A DNA stretch of 11,610 nucleotides from DUZB01 sp964407525 (GTDB taxonomy: Bacteria; Desulfobacterota; DSM-4660; Desulfatiglandales; Desulfatiglandaceae), in contig CAYOWC010000145.1 in the NCBI GenBank assembly GCA_964407525.1, positions 1 to 11,610 of the forward strand. Reading direction: 5' to 3'. The notes below the pieces were generated by a model, which worked only from the letters and a program-made list of their open reading frames with translations, searched no databases and was not told the origin of the DNA. The position numbers and the translations under genes are program-made. This document shows, in pieces, positions 1-6,662 of the stretch (position 1 is its first letter; each line of letters begins with the position of its first letter).

Positions 1-864
1 GCTATTTCCCTTGGAAACATTTTTTCTCGGCTCCCAAAAAAAATGTTGCGCCCTTTAGGTTTTCTTGGGGGAACGCTGTTGTTCCGATTAGATAAAAGAG
101 ACAAGAAATGGGCTTATCAGAATTTGGATATTATTTTTAAGGAAAAGCCCCTTCAACGGTTCGAAAAAGATCAGATTCTCAAATCTTTGTTCGTTAATGT
201 CGTTACGGGCGCTCTTGAATATCTTAGACTCGACAAAATTGAATCTGAAAATTACCTTGATTTTGTGGAAATTGACAATTATGAGGTCATCCATTCCGCT
301 CTTGAAAAGAAAAAAGGCGTTTTGGCCATATGTGCGCATTTGGGGAACTGGGAATATTTGGGAAACGTCAGCGCCAAACTGGGGTACCATATGGGTGCCG
401 TTTTGAAGCGACAACACAACCCGTACACGGATCGATGGCTGACAAAGATCCGCGAACAAAGGGGGGGGGTCAAATGTTTCTATCATGGGCAAGGTCTCAA
501 TCATAACATCAGTGTTCATCTCAAACAAAATGGCATTCTGGCGCTGCTTGCGGATCAACGGCAAGTTGACAAACCTCTTATTGCCGATTTTTTTGGTATC
601 CCCAGCGCAACGTCCGACGGTACTGCCAAACTCCATTTGTGGTATGAGGCACCTATTGTATTTGCTTTCTCCATAAAACAGTCGAATGGGAAGTATCTCC
701 TGCAGTTTGATGGCCCCTATCATTTTAAGAGAAGTGGCGATAATAGGAAAGACTGCGTGAAAATCATGACTTTTATCAACCGGAAGTACGAAAACATCAT
801 CAGGCAATACCCGGAACAATGGTTTTCCTTGTTAACGCCCAGGTGGGAAATCCCCGGATTTTAG
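1..864 (+). CDS. LpxL/HtrB-family lipid A acyltransferase, 5' partial
   Basis: This is a membrane-associated lysophospholipid acyltransferase of the lipid A late-acyltransferase family, which adds a secondary acyl chain to lipid A or a related lipid. The frame is open from base 1, and the codons before the first ATG (base 43) read like the family's N-terminal region. The true start is therefore probably upstream of the window, and the ATG at 43 is likely an internal Met. Counting from base 43, the HX4D/E acyltransferase motif is HLGNWE (H99, E104). The motif is followed by the usual region with LADQR (encoded near 546-560) and a C-terminal segment with EQWF (encoded near 817-828). Family members are about 290-310 residues; 287 are visible here. 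It lies upstream of lpxB with 155 bp between. A run of nine G (461-469) lies inside the coding sequence and is a possible slippage site. The family assignment is firm; the acyl donor and acceptor cannot be told. Confidence 0.85.
   Translation, partial: AISLGNIFSRLPKKMLRPLGFLGGTLLFRLDKRDKKWAYQNLDIIFKEKPLQRFEKDQILKSLFVNVVTGALEYLRLDKIESENYLDFVEIDNYEVIHSALEKKKGVLAICAHLGNWEYLGNVSAKLGYHMGAVLKRQHNPYTDRWLTKIREQRGGVKCFYHGQGLNHNISVHLKQNGILALLADQRQVDKPLIADFFGIPSATSDGTAKLHLWYEAPIVFAFSIKQSNGKYLLQFDGPYHFKRSGDNRKDCVKIMTFINRKYENIIRQYPEQWFSLLTPRWEIPGF
461..469 (+). repeat. G9 homopolymer inside the acyltransferase gene
   Basis: Nine consecutive G residues encode part of the EQRGGV segment. The gene reads in frame with exactly nine. 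A gain or loss of one G would shift the frame about halfway through the protein. Poly-G runs of this length in surface-glycolipid genes are known phase-variation sites in some bacteria, but a run this long is also a common place for sequencing error. Confidence 0.6.
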
Positions 865-865
865 C

Positions 866-997
866 GTGCTGCAACTACAAAGGGATCTTGACAAAAATGG
901 GCTGTTCAACAATACTGTCGGCTATTTCTTTAATGGAAGACTCTCATCGGCCAACTTCAGGAAAATCGTTTTTTTAGAGAGCATCAGAAAGTTGTAA
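866..997 (+). pseudogene. Unassigned 43-codon open slice between acyltransferase and lpxB
   Basis: The gap between the acyltransferase stop and lpxB contains one clean open frame, starting at a GTG right after the TAG and ending in TAA at 995-997. The product is protein-like, with balanced composition and segments such as NGLFNNTVGYFFNGRLSS and FRKIVFLESIRKL. It has no SD. It looks like the C-terminal tail of a larger protein left by recombination, like the slices seen further right. I do not recognise the family. It could also be a chance reading frame. Confidence 0.3.
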
Positions 998-1019
998 TTC
1001 CCACTTGCGAGAATAGGCA

Positions 1020-2240
1020 TTGGCGAAAAAAGACAGAAAATATGATCACCATTGTCAGAGAACCGATGAACCAAACATTCGAATCTTCCTGAGTGCCGGA
1101 GAAGTATCGGGAGATCTGATCGGGGCCAATCTGGCGAGCGCCATTCAGGCAAACCATCCAAACGTGGTTTTGTCGGGTGTCGGCGGGACCCGGATGGAAC
1201 AAGCTGGCGTCCGGGTTTTTTTCAAAAACAATCACCTGGGAACTGTGGGTATTGGGGAGGCTTTTGATACCATTCCTGAAATTTTTCATAGTTTCAAACA
1301 GATCCGAAGACATGTGCTCATGAAAAAACCGGATCTGGCGGTGTTGATAGGGCATGATGTCTTTCATCTGGTATTGAGTCGGTGGCTAAGGGCTAAAAAA
1401 ATTGCCACGGTATCTTATTTTCCTCCCCAGGTTTGGCTCTGGCGTGGAATTGCCGGATTCATAGCAAGAAGCTATGATTGCATTCTGACTTCATTTCTTG
1501 AAGAAGACCTTGTTTATAAAAAAGCTGGTGCAAGTACGTTTTTTGTGGGGCATTATCTGCGGGACCAAATCGATGCCATCAGTCCGGAAAGAAGCTGGGC
1601 CGCAAAGCTCTCCCTGGGTATCAACCCTGAAACCCGACTGGTGAGTCTGCTTCCGGGAAGTCGTCTCCATGAATTGGAGAAGCTGATGCCTGTTTTTCTG
1701 GCAACCGTTTCCGAAATGCTTCGCGCTGATCCTTCAATTCGTTTTGTATTGTCCATAGCGGACCCTTATTTTGAAAGCACCATTCACACCTGTATTCGTG
1801 AAGCTAATCTGGAAACCCGGATACAGGTAACTCATGACAGCCGAAAAGCAATGACCGCCTCGGACCTTGCCATCTGCTGTTCTGGGACGGTAACTCTGGA
1901 GGCGACTCTCATGGAACTGCCCATGATTATCCTATACCGGGTTTCCAGTTCCAGTTGGCTGACCGTGAAAATACTGGACGCGACGGGGCTCATTGCATCA
2001 AAAACGGCTGGGCTGCCCAATCTATTGGCTGGGCAAAGGATCGTTCCTGAGCTAATTCAGTCTGAGGCTGAATCCGTGGGATTGGCCCGTGAGGCCATGG
2101 CGATACTTCGAAACCCAGCCCGACAGACCCTCATGAAAACCAATTATAGTGCGCTAAAGCACCAACTGGGGGAAAAGGGCGGTGTGGCAAGGGCGGCAAA
2201 GGTGATTTTTGAAAAAGCGCTCCATGCGCACAGGGGATGA
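1020..2240 (+). CDS. lpxB: Lipid-A-disaccharide synthase (LpxB), divergent
   Basis: LpxB is a GT19 glycosyltransferase that joins UDP-2,3-diacylglucosamine and lipid X into the lipid A disaccharide at the inner membrane. Family signatures seen are SAGEVSGD (residues 25-32), PPQVWLWR (135-142), FVGHYLRD (175-182), LPGSR (211-215), CSGTVTLEA (287-295) and GLPNLLAG (331-338). The start is a TTG at 1020, just after an in-frame TAG at 1014, and no in-frame ATG precedes the conserved N-terminus; the SD is weak. At 406 residues it is slightly longer than usual (~380) because of an ~18-residue N-terminal extension. It is atypical in that the usual IDxPDFN segment reads IGHDVFH (110-116). Its stop overlaps the lpxD start as ATGA. 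A diverged copy of bases 1795-1972 recurs at 5809-5986. Fold assignment is firm; the exact substrate is uncertain. Confidence 0.9.
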   Translation: MAKKDRKYDHHCQRTDEPNIRIFLSAGEVSGDLIGANLASAIQANHPNVVLSGVGGTRMEQAGVRVFFKNNHLGTVGIGEAFDTIPEIFHSFKQIRRHVLMKKPDLAVLIGHDVFHLVLSRWLRAKKIATVSYFPPQVWLWRGIAGFIARSYDCILTSFLEEDLVYKKAGASTFFVGHYLRDQIDAISPERSWAAKLSLGINPETRLVSLLPGSRLHELEKLMPVFLATVSEMLRADPSIRFVLSIADPYFESTIHTCIREANLETRIQVTHDSRKAMTASDLAICCSGTVTLEATLMELPMIILYRVSSSSWLTVKILDATGLIASKTAGLPNLLAGQRIVPELIQSEAESVGLAREAMAILRNPARQTLMKTNYSALKHQLGEKGGVARAAKVIFEKALHAHRG

Positions 2241-3292
2241 GTGAGATGGCAGGTTTTTCTTTGCAGGAAATAGCTGAAAAGATTCAGGGGCGGCTTTTCG
2301 GGAACCCCGGGCTAAAGATTGAACGAATTGCGGACATGGATAATGCGGGGCCCGGGGATATCACGGTGGTTTTTCATTCAAAGCTGTTGGCCCGAATCGA
2401 AGCAAGTCGGGCTTCGGCTTTCGTGGTCCCCATGCAAGAAATAGACATCCCAGGTAGTTTTATCAGAGTGATGAATCCCAGAGGGGCTCTGATTCAACTG
2501 CTAAACCTTTTTTATCCACCGCCCGAAAGAAACCCCGGGATTCATACCAGTGCGGTTATTTCAGAAGAGGCGATGATCGGTTCAGGTGTTTCCATAGGGG
2601 CTGGAGCGGTTATCGAGAAAGATGTGGTGCTTGGGGATGATACCCATATCTACCCCAATGTTTCGATTGGCGAAGGCAGTTGCATTGGAAAAGGCAGTGA
2701 AATTTTTCCAAACGTAACGATCTATTCAGGAACACGAATCGGAAACCGGGTTCGAATACACGCTGGCACGGTTATTGGATCGGATGGTTTTGGATATATG
2801 ACACTTGACTCGGGTAAACATGAGAAAATTCCCCAGGTGGGCTGGGTGGAGGTTGAAGACGACGTGGAGATCGGTGCAAATTGTACGATCGATAGGGCAA
2901 CTCTGGGAAGCACCCGCATCCTTTCCGGAACTAAAATAGACAATCAAGTCCAGATCGGCCATAATTCTGAGATAGGTCGGCACTGCATTATTGTGGCTCA
3001 GACAGGCATATCCGGCAGCGTTGTGATGGGCGATCATTGTGTTTTAGCTGGACAGGTAGGCATAAGTGATCACGTGGAACTCAAACCGGGAACCAGCGTA
3101 GGTGCTCAGTCAGGCGTGATTCGCGATATCGGTCCCGGGCGATGGCTCGGATATCCTGCTATTCCAGTCATACAGGCGCTGAGAGCCTATCACGTACTAC
3201 CTGAACTTCCCCTTCTGCGCAGGCAAATTCGGGACTTGAAACAACGGCTGGCTAAAATAGAAACGTCGTTATCGTCGCGTAAAGGTTCTTGA
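2237..3292 (+). CDS. lpxD: UDP-3-O-acylglucosamine N-acyltransferase (LpxD)
   Basis: LpxD transfers a 3-hydroxyacyl chain from acyl-ACP to the 2-amino group of UDP-3-O-acylglucosamine, the third step of lipid A synthesis, in the cytoplasm as a trimer. The N-terminal uridine-binding domain occupies roughly residues 1-105, followed by a left-handed beta helix of hexapeptide repeats (about 105-310) and a C-terminal helix rich in L, R and K. The catalytic-His segment is conserved as KIDNQVQIGHNSEIG, and the GSDGFGY segment typical of LpxD is present (encoded near 2777-2797). The ATG at 2237 overlaps the lpxB stop as ATGA. A second ATG at 2246 sits 9 nt after AGGGG (2232-2236) and may be the real start, giving a protein starting MAGFSLQEIA. 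Length (348-351) is normal. This member of the block looks fully conventional. Confidence 0.95.
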   Translation: MSEMAGFSLQEIAEKIQGRLFGNPGLKIERIADMDNAGPGDITVVFHSKLLARIEASRASAFVVPMQEIDIPGSFIRVMNPRGALIQLLNLFYPPPERNPGIHTSAVISEEAMIGSGVSIGAGAVIEKDVVLGDDTHIYPNVSIGEGSCIGKGSEIFPNVTIYSGTRIGNRVRIHAGTVIGSDGFGYMTLDSGKHEKIPQVGWVEVEDDVEIGANCTIDRATLGSTRILSGTKIDNQVQIGHNSEIGRHCIIVAQTGISGSVVMGDHCVLAGQVGISDHVELKPGTSVGAQSGVIRDIGPGRWLGYPAIPVIQALRAYHVLPELPLLRRQIRDLKQRLAKIETSLSSRKGS

Positions 3293-3340
3293 AACCCTCC
3301 AATATTAGAACAATGGAATTCATCTAAAACGGATTATCCA

Positions 3341-4183
3341 ATGCCCGAAGTTCACACCACCGCCATTATCGGTAAGAACGTTCATATCGGACAGAATACT
3401 ATCATCGGGCCCTATTCGATTCTTGAAGATGGCATCGAAATAGGTGAAAACTGTCAAATCGATTCCTGCGTCAAAATCTTTGCCGGCGTCAGAATGGGTA
3501 ACAACAATCGCGCTCTTCATGGCGCTGTTATTGGCGGACCGCCACAGAACCTCGATTTTGATCCTGCCATAAAAAGTGGAGTGCTGATAGGGGAAAACAA
3601 CACGTTTCGGGAGCATTCCATGGTTCAACGTTCCATGTTTGAAAATCGAAACACCGTCATAGGAAACAACAACCTCCTGATGGCTACAGGTCATCTTGCC
3701 CATGACTGCAATGTGAAAGACCAGAATGTAATCTGTAACAGTGTTCTTCTGGCTGGACATGTCACAGTAGGAAGCAATAGCTTTATTTCAGGGAATGTGG
3801 TCATTCACCAGTTCTGCAATATCGGAGATCTTGTCATGATTGCCGGAGGTGCTCGAGTCATGCAGGATTGCCCTCATTTTTCTTTGGTTGTAGGCGCCGA
3901 GGCAGGTAGAGTGGCCAGCGTCAACGCCGTGGGTTTGCGACAAGCTGGCTTCCCCCTGGAGGATCGCAAGGCCATTAAACAGGCTTTCCGAACCGTTTTC
4001 TGGAGCCACCTGCCTTTATCGACAATCAAACTGCGCCTTCGCGAAGATTCGAATCAAAATGTTCAAAAACTAGCCGATTTTTTAGAAACATCCATCAGAG
4101 GGATCTGTGCAGGCTTGAGTATCCCATCATCACAGCAACCTGCGTTCAGACATCGAGGAGGAAAAAGACACGGAAGATGCTGA
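3341..4183 (+). CDS. lpxA: LpxA-like UDP-sugar O-acyltransferase with altered substrate site
   Basis: LpxA is a hexapeptide-repeat trimer that moves a 3-hydroxyacyl chain from ACP to UDP-GlcNAc, the first step of lipid A synthesis. The beta helix (residues ~1-175) and LpxA landmarks are clear: GHLAHDC holds the catalytic His pair (H118/H121, equivalent to E. coli H122/H125), AGHV (H140) and HQFC (H156). The C-terminal helical domain ends at about SIRGICAG (251-258). Several E. coli sugar-nucleotide contacts are changed: K76 is D72, H99 is Q96, E200 is V197, and R204/R205 are Q201/A202; N198 is kept (N195). This suggests another acceptor sugar or weak activity. Residues ~259-280 are not LpxA. 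They are an out-of-frame reading of a radical SAM slice fused at about base 4111. The SD is weak. The gene follows lpxD by 48 bp with no fabZ between. Bases 3729-4110 are copied, diverged, at 6736-7117. Confidence 0.85.
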   Translation: MPEVHTTAIIGKNVHIGQNTIIGPYSILEDGIEIGENCQIDSCVKIFAGVRMGNNNRALHGAVIGGPPQNLDFDPAIKSGVLIGENNTFREHSMVQRSMFENRNTVIGNNNLLMATGHLAHDCNVKDQNVICNSVLLAGHVTVGSNSFISGNVVIHQFCNIGDLVMIAGGARVMQDCPHFSLVVGAEAGRVASVNAVGLRQAGFPLEDRKAIKQAFRTVFWSHLPLSTIKLRLREDSNQNVQKLADFLETSIRGICAGLSIPSSQQPAFRHRGGKRHGRC

Positions 4184-4329
4184 AAGACGTTGCGGACAGA
4201 GTGATCTTTGCCGATCTTCATAACTGGGGCAGGGAAGGGAAACGGTTAAAAAAACAGCGCATCGGACAACCCTGTGCCAGATTATGGAAGCCTTTTACCA
4301 TCCTTCACACAGGAGAGGTAGCCTTATAA
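4111..4329 (+). pseudogene. Slice of a radical SAM/SPASM protein
   Basis: In the frame of base 4114, 71 codons read from LEYPIITATC to ILHTGEVAL and stop at TAA (4327-4329). The order matches the junction between radical SAM barrel and SPASM domain: a strand (YPIITATC), a helix, DRVIFADLHNWG, then PCARLWKPFTILHTGEVAL. In intact proteins of this kind the last segment continues into CC and further Fe-S ligands, and an N-terminal CxxxCxxC lies far upstream; both are absent. The slice starts where lpxA homology ends and stops exactly at the glycosyltransferase start (TAATG). It is therefore an internal fragment with no complete function. It supplies the aberrant lpxA C-terminus in another frame, and the SD of the next gene. 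Family recognition is by motif only. Confidence 0.65.
4311..4319 (+). promoter_or_regulatory. SD site for the GT9 gene, inside the SPASM slice
   Basis: AGGAGAGGT ends 9 nt before the ATG at 4329. It selects that ATG over the more upstream in-frame ATG at 4284. The same bases encode TGEV of the radical SAM slice, so this ribosome binding site appears to have been created or captured by the recombination. Confidence 0.7.
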
Positions 4330-5357
4330 TGCATGACCGAATACTCATTGTGCGGCTGAGCGCTTTAGGCGATATAGCCCTGACCCTGCCGTTGCTTTTC
4401 GCATTACGGGACAGGCTGCCGTCAGCCCATATGGGATGGGTTGTGGATGAGTCTTTTGTACCGATTTTAAAAGACTTACCAAACCTGAACCGCATTCACG
4501 TGTGGAGGAAAAGCAACCGGGGATTCTCAAACTTTCGGCAATTGATTCGAGAGATTCGCTGTGAAAACTACCAAGCCTCCATTGATCCCCAGGGGCTGAC
4601 TCGCAGTGCTGTTCTTCCTTTCCTTTCCAGAATCCCAATGCGGGTAGGATTCAGACACGCCCCGTTGGAAGGAAGAGAACTGGCACCGCTTTTGACCAAT
4701 TGTCAAGTGGCCGTGCCGGGTGAGCGAAGGCATTTGAGTTCCAGAAGTATGTATCTGGGTTCTGCTCTTGGATTAGACATGCCAAAACAGATAGCTGTGA
4801 AATTCCCTGAAAATCGGGAAGCGGACTGGAAGGTCCGGCGTTGGTGGGACGAAAAAGGTCTCTCTCGGCGAACCCTTATTTTCGGGATTGGCGCGGGCTG
4901 GCCTACCAAAATATGGCCGGTCAAGGCGATGAACAGTTTGATCGATGAGGCTTTGGATCATGGGTACGGATGCGTAATTTTGTGGGGACCACAAGAAAGA
5001 GACCGGCTCACCAAGTGGCAGAGAGAACTGGGAAACAAGGTACTATGGGCGCCGGAAACAGATGTGCATGAAATGATATCAATTCTGAGGTTGTGCGAAG
5101 GTTATGTGGGACCCGACAGTGCAGCACTTCATCTGGCTTGGCTATTGGGTAAACCAACCTTCAGTTGGTACGGGGCAAGCGATCCCAAGCGAACCGCCCC
5201 GCAGGGAAAGGCCCATGCGTTTGTGGCTAAAGGTCCCCATACATGGCACAGAAAAAGACATACCCCTGGAGGACTGCAAACGCTCTCCGGAAAAGAAGTC
5301 CGCCCGGCATTCAGAATTTGGCTGAAAAAGTCGCATAATAAAGCCGAGAGGGTATGA
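4329..5357 (+). CDS. GT9 family glycosyltransferase (heptosyltransferase WaaC/WaaF-like)
   Basis: This is a GT-B fold enzyme of family 9, which transfers ADP-heptose (or a related sugar) to the LPS core at the cytoplasmic face of the inner membrane. The N-terminal domain starts ILIVRLSALGDIALTLP (residues 5-21), with the catalytic-type Asp (D15) in the usual place. The C-terminal nucleotide-sugar domain has GIGAGWPTKIWP (186-197), GPDSAALHLAW (261-271) and YGASDPKRTAP (281-291). Length is 342 residues, normal for the family. The start at 4329 overlaps the upstream TAA (TAATG) and has a good SD at 4311-4319. An in-frame ATG at 4284 would only add an unrelated 15-residue extension read from the radical SAM slice. 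The stop overlaps an ATG of the next frame as ATGA (5354). The acceptor sugar is unknown. It resembles heptosyltransferase I (WaaC) more than II by overall pattern, but this is a weak call. Confidence 0.88.
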   Translation: MHDRILIVRLSALGDIALTLPLLFALRDRLPSAHMGWVVDESFVPILKDLPNLNRIHVWRKSNRGFSNFRQLIREIRCENYQASIDPQGLTRSAVLPFLSRIPMRVGFRHAPLEGRELAPLLTNCQVAVPGERRHLSSRSMYLGSALGLDMPKQIAVKFPENREADWKVRRWWDEKGLSRRTLIFGIGAGWPTKIWPVKAMNSLIDEALDHGYGCVILWGPQERDRLTKWQRELGNKVLWAPETDVHEMISILRLCEGYVGPDSAALHLAWLLGKPTFSWYGASDPKRTAPQGKAHAFVAKGPHTWHRKRHTPGGLQTLSGKEVRPAFRIWLKKSHNKAERV

Positions 5358-5423
5358 TTGGCATCCGAAATGAAAGCCAAAAAGATCCTCACTCTATGGA
5401 GAACACTGCACTTTTGAAAAACC

Positions 5424-5428
5424 GGAGG
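5424..5428 (+). promoter_or_regulatory. SD site that points to an internal start of the DUF6165 gene
   Basis: GGAGG lies 9 nt before a TTG (5438) and 12 nt before a GTG (5441). Either start gives a protein beginning MVKIPVS or MKIPVS, as family members do. The upstream ATG at 5354 has a purine run only 1 nt away, which is too close. Confidence 0.55.
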
Positions 5429-5440
5429 AAAAGCATCTTG

Positions 5441-5815
5441 GTGAAAATTCCAGTATCTATAGGAGAATTAGTAGACAAAGCTACGATCCTTTCTATCAAA
5501 GCCAAAGAGATAAAGGATTCTGATAAGTTGAGTCATATCCGGAAGGAGCTGAATCTCCTCCTAAATGCCACAAAACAAGTTGAGGTCGATACTGATTCAA
5601 AGGAAGTTAAAGCCTTGACCAATATAAATTTGAAATTGTGGAATCTTGAAAATGCGATACGTGGAAAAGAGAAGAAAGCCCAATTTGACAAAGAATTCAT
5701 TGAACTGGCACGCGCCATATATCAACTCAATGATAAACGCACAATGTTAAAAAGAAGAATTAGTCTGAAATACGATTCAGGCTTGATTGAAGAGAAGGAA
5801 TATAGGATTTCGTGA
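5441..5815 (+). CDS. DUF6165-like small protein, C-terminus cut by an lpxB slice
   Basis: The protein resembles DUF6165, a family of about 130 residues with no known function, often found in LPS or glycan gene clusters. Typical segments seen are KIPVSIGELVDKATIL at the N-terminus, HIRKELNLL, LWNLENAIRGKEKK, FDKEFIELARAIYQLNDKR and GLIEEKEY near the end. It is charged, helical and soluble, with no signal peptide. Start choice: GTG 5441 (or TTG 5438) fits the family N-terminus and the GGAGG at 5424. The maximal frame begins at ATG 5354, overlapping the glycosyltransferase stop, and adds 29 residues of unlikely sequence. The stop TGA (5813-5815) belongs to the inserted lpxB slice (TTCGTGAGG). 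The native C-terminus is therefore replaced after EEKEYRI, though only the last few residues are missing. The DNA is AT-richer than lpxB or the nitrilase gene. Confidence 0.65.
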   Translation: MKIPVSIGELVDKATILSIKAKEIKDSDKLSHIRKELNLLLNATKQVEVDTDSKEVKALTNINLKLWNLENAIRGKEKKAQFDKEFIELARAIYQLNDKRTMLKRRISLKYDSGLIEEKEYRIS

Positions 5816-5987
5816 GGCAAATCTGGAAGCCTGGATACAGGTAACTCATGACAGCCGGAAAACCATGACTGCCTCGGACATGCCCATCTGCTGTTCCGGG
5901 ACGGTAACCCTGGAAGCCACACTCATGGGATTGCCCATGGTTATTCTGTACCAGGTTTCCCGTTCCAGTTGGCTGACCGTGAGGATT
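5804..5987 (+). repeat. AGGATT direct repeats bounding the lpxB slice
   Basis: AGGATT occurs at 5804-5809 (end of the DUF6165 frame) and again at 5982-5987 (end of the lpxB slice). Removing one repeat plus the slice (178 bp) joins the DUF6165 frame directly to the methyltransferase frame. Removing 179 bp gives instead a DUF6165 tail ending IMKKQHCTVKK with its stop overlapping the methyltransferase ATG (ATGA at 6018). Either way the flanks look like one formerly continuous stretch. The repeat is short and could be microhomology rather than a target duplication. Confidence 0.45.
5809..5987 (+). pseudogene. Slice of a second, diverged lpxB
   Basis: These bases align without gaps to lpxB bases 1795-1973 (offset 4014). 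I count about 23 mismatches over the first 175 bases, roughly 87% identity. The translated slice reads FREANLEAWIQVTHDSRK through CSGTVTLEATLMGLP to SSWLTVRI, i.e. LpxB residues ~259-318, with mostly conservative changes. It carries no start, no LPGSR and no C-terminal domain, so it cannot be an enzyme. In its own frame it is open into the downstream methyltransferase (open from ATG 5787), so a chimeric LpxB-slice-methyltransferase protein could be read. The divergence shows it is not a copy of the neighbouring gene made recently; it derives from a paralogous lpxB. Confidence 0.85.
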
Positions 5988-6017
5988 CATGAAAAAACAA
6001 CATTGCACCGTCAAGAA

Positions 6018-6662
6018 ATGAAAAAAATAAGTGAAAAACGGCACCGAATTGCCCTTAAAAAGGAAATAAAATTCTGGCGAAAAACCAATGTTTTAGAAAG
6101 ACAAGCCTTCCGTACAGAAGGATATGTTCCCTACTTGAAAAAGAGTGTTGAACTTTATGGAAAAGAGAACATATCTCAAGTTCTGGACGTTGGTTGCGGC
6201 CCTTCGTGCTGCGCTCAGGTCATAATCGAAGGAACTAAGACCTATCTTGACCCTCTTTTGGATGAATATAGAAAAATATTCGTGGGCCAGATACCCTCTG
6301 GAAAGTATATATCGAAAGACATTGAGAGTTCCATTCTGGAAAACAATTTTTTTGATTTAATCTTATGTTTAAATACTTTGGATCATGTGCAGAATCCTTG
6401 GTCCGCATTGGATATCATCAGAAAAGCATTGAAACCAGATGGAATTTTCTTACTTAGTATCTATACACGGAATACTGTTTTCGCATTTTTACGAAATAGT
6501 CAAGAATATTTGAACCTCTTATTTGATTCTGCTCACCCCTATAGCTATACTAAAAGCAAAATGGAAAAAGATCTGATAAATGCTGAATTCAATATCCATT
6601 CGTGCGAATTAGTCGCGAAAGCTAAAGACCGATCAGAATATATCTGGGTATGCATAAAATAA
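6018..6662 (+). CDS. Class I SAM-dependent methyltransferase
   Basis: This is a Rossmann-fold methyltransferase of the Methyltransf_11/23 type. Motif I is VLDVGCGP (residues 55-62). An acidic post-I segment (YLDPLLDEY, 76-84) follows, then motif IV/post-IV FFDLILCLNTLDHVQNP (111-127), and ALKPDGIFLLSIYT (137-150) as motif VI. Length is 214 residues, normal. The ATG at 6018 overlaps a TGA in another frame (6019-6021), as in tightly coupled operons; the SD is weak. The frame stays open upstream through the lpxB slice to ATG 5787, so a chimeric N-terminus is possible but not likely native. The end overlaps another start at 6650. The DNA is clearly AT-richer than lpxB, lpxD or the nitrilase gene, which suggests transfer. 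The substrate is unknown; by context a sugar or glycolipid is likely. Confidence 0.82.
   Translation: MKKISEKRHRIALKKEIKFWRKTNVLERQAFRTEGYVPYLKKSVELYGKENISQVLDVGCGPSCCAQVIIEGTKTYLDPLLDEYRKIFVGQIPSGKYISKDIESSILENNFFDLILCLNTLDHVQNPWSALDIIRKALKPDGIFLLSIYTRNTVFAFLRNSQEYLNLLFDSAHPYSYTKSKMEKDLINAEFNIHSCELVAKAKDRSEYIWVCIK

Noticed and set aside
88..819. Long minus-strand frame opposite the acyltransferase gene
   Set aside because: It mirrors a gene with clear family motifs on the + strand and its product resembles nothing; it is a shadow frame.
5354..5440. N-terminal extension of the DUF6165 protein from ATG 5354
   Set aside because: The ATGA overlap is attractive, but the SD-like run is only 1 nt from the ATG, and the family N-terminus starts at 5438-5441 behind GGAGG.
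5787..6017. Designed LpxB-methyltransferase fusion protein
   Set aside because: The frame is open, but the LpxB part is an internal fragment without a fold and no SD precedes ATG 5787; more likely an accident of the insertion.
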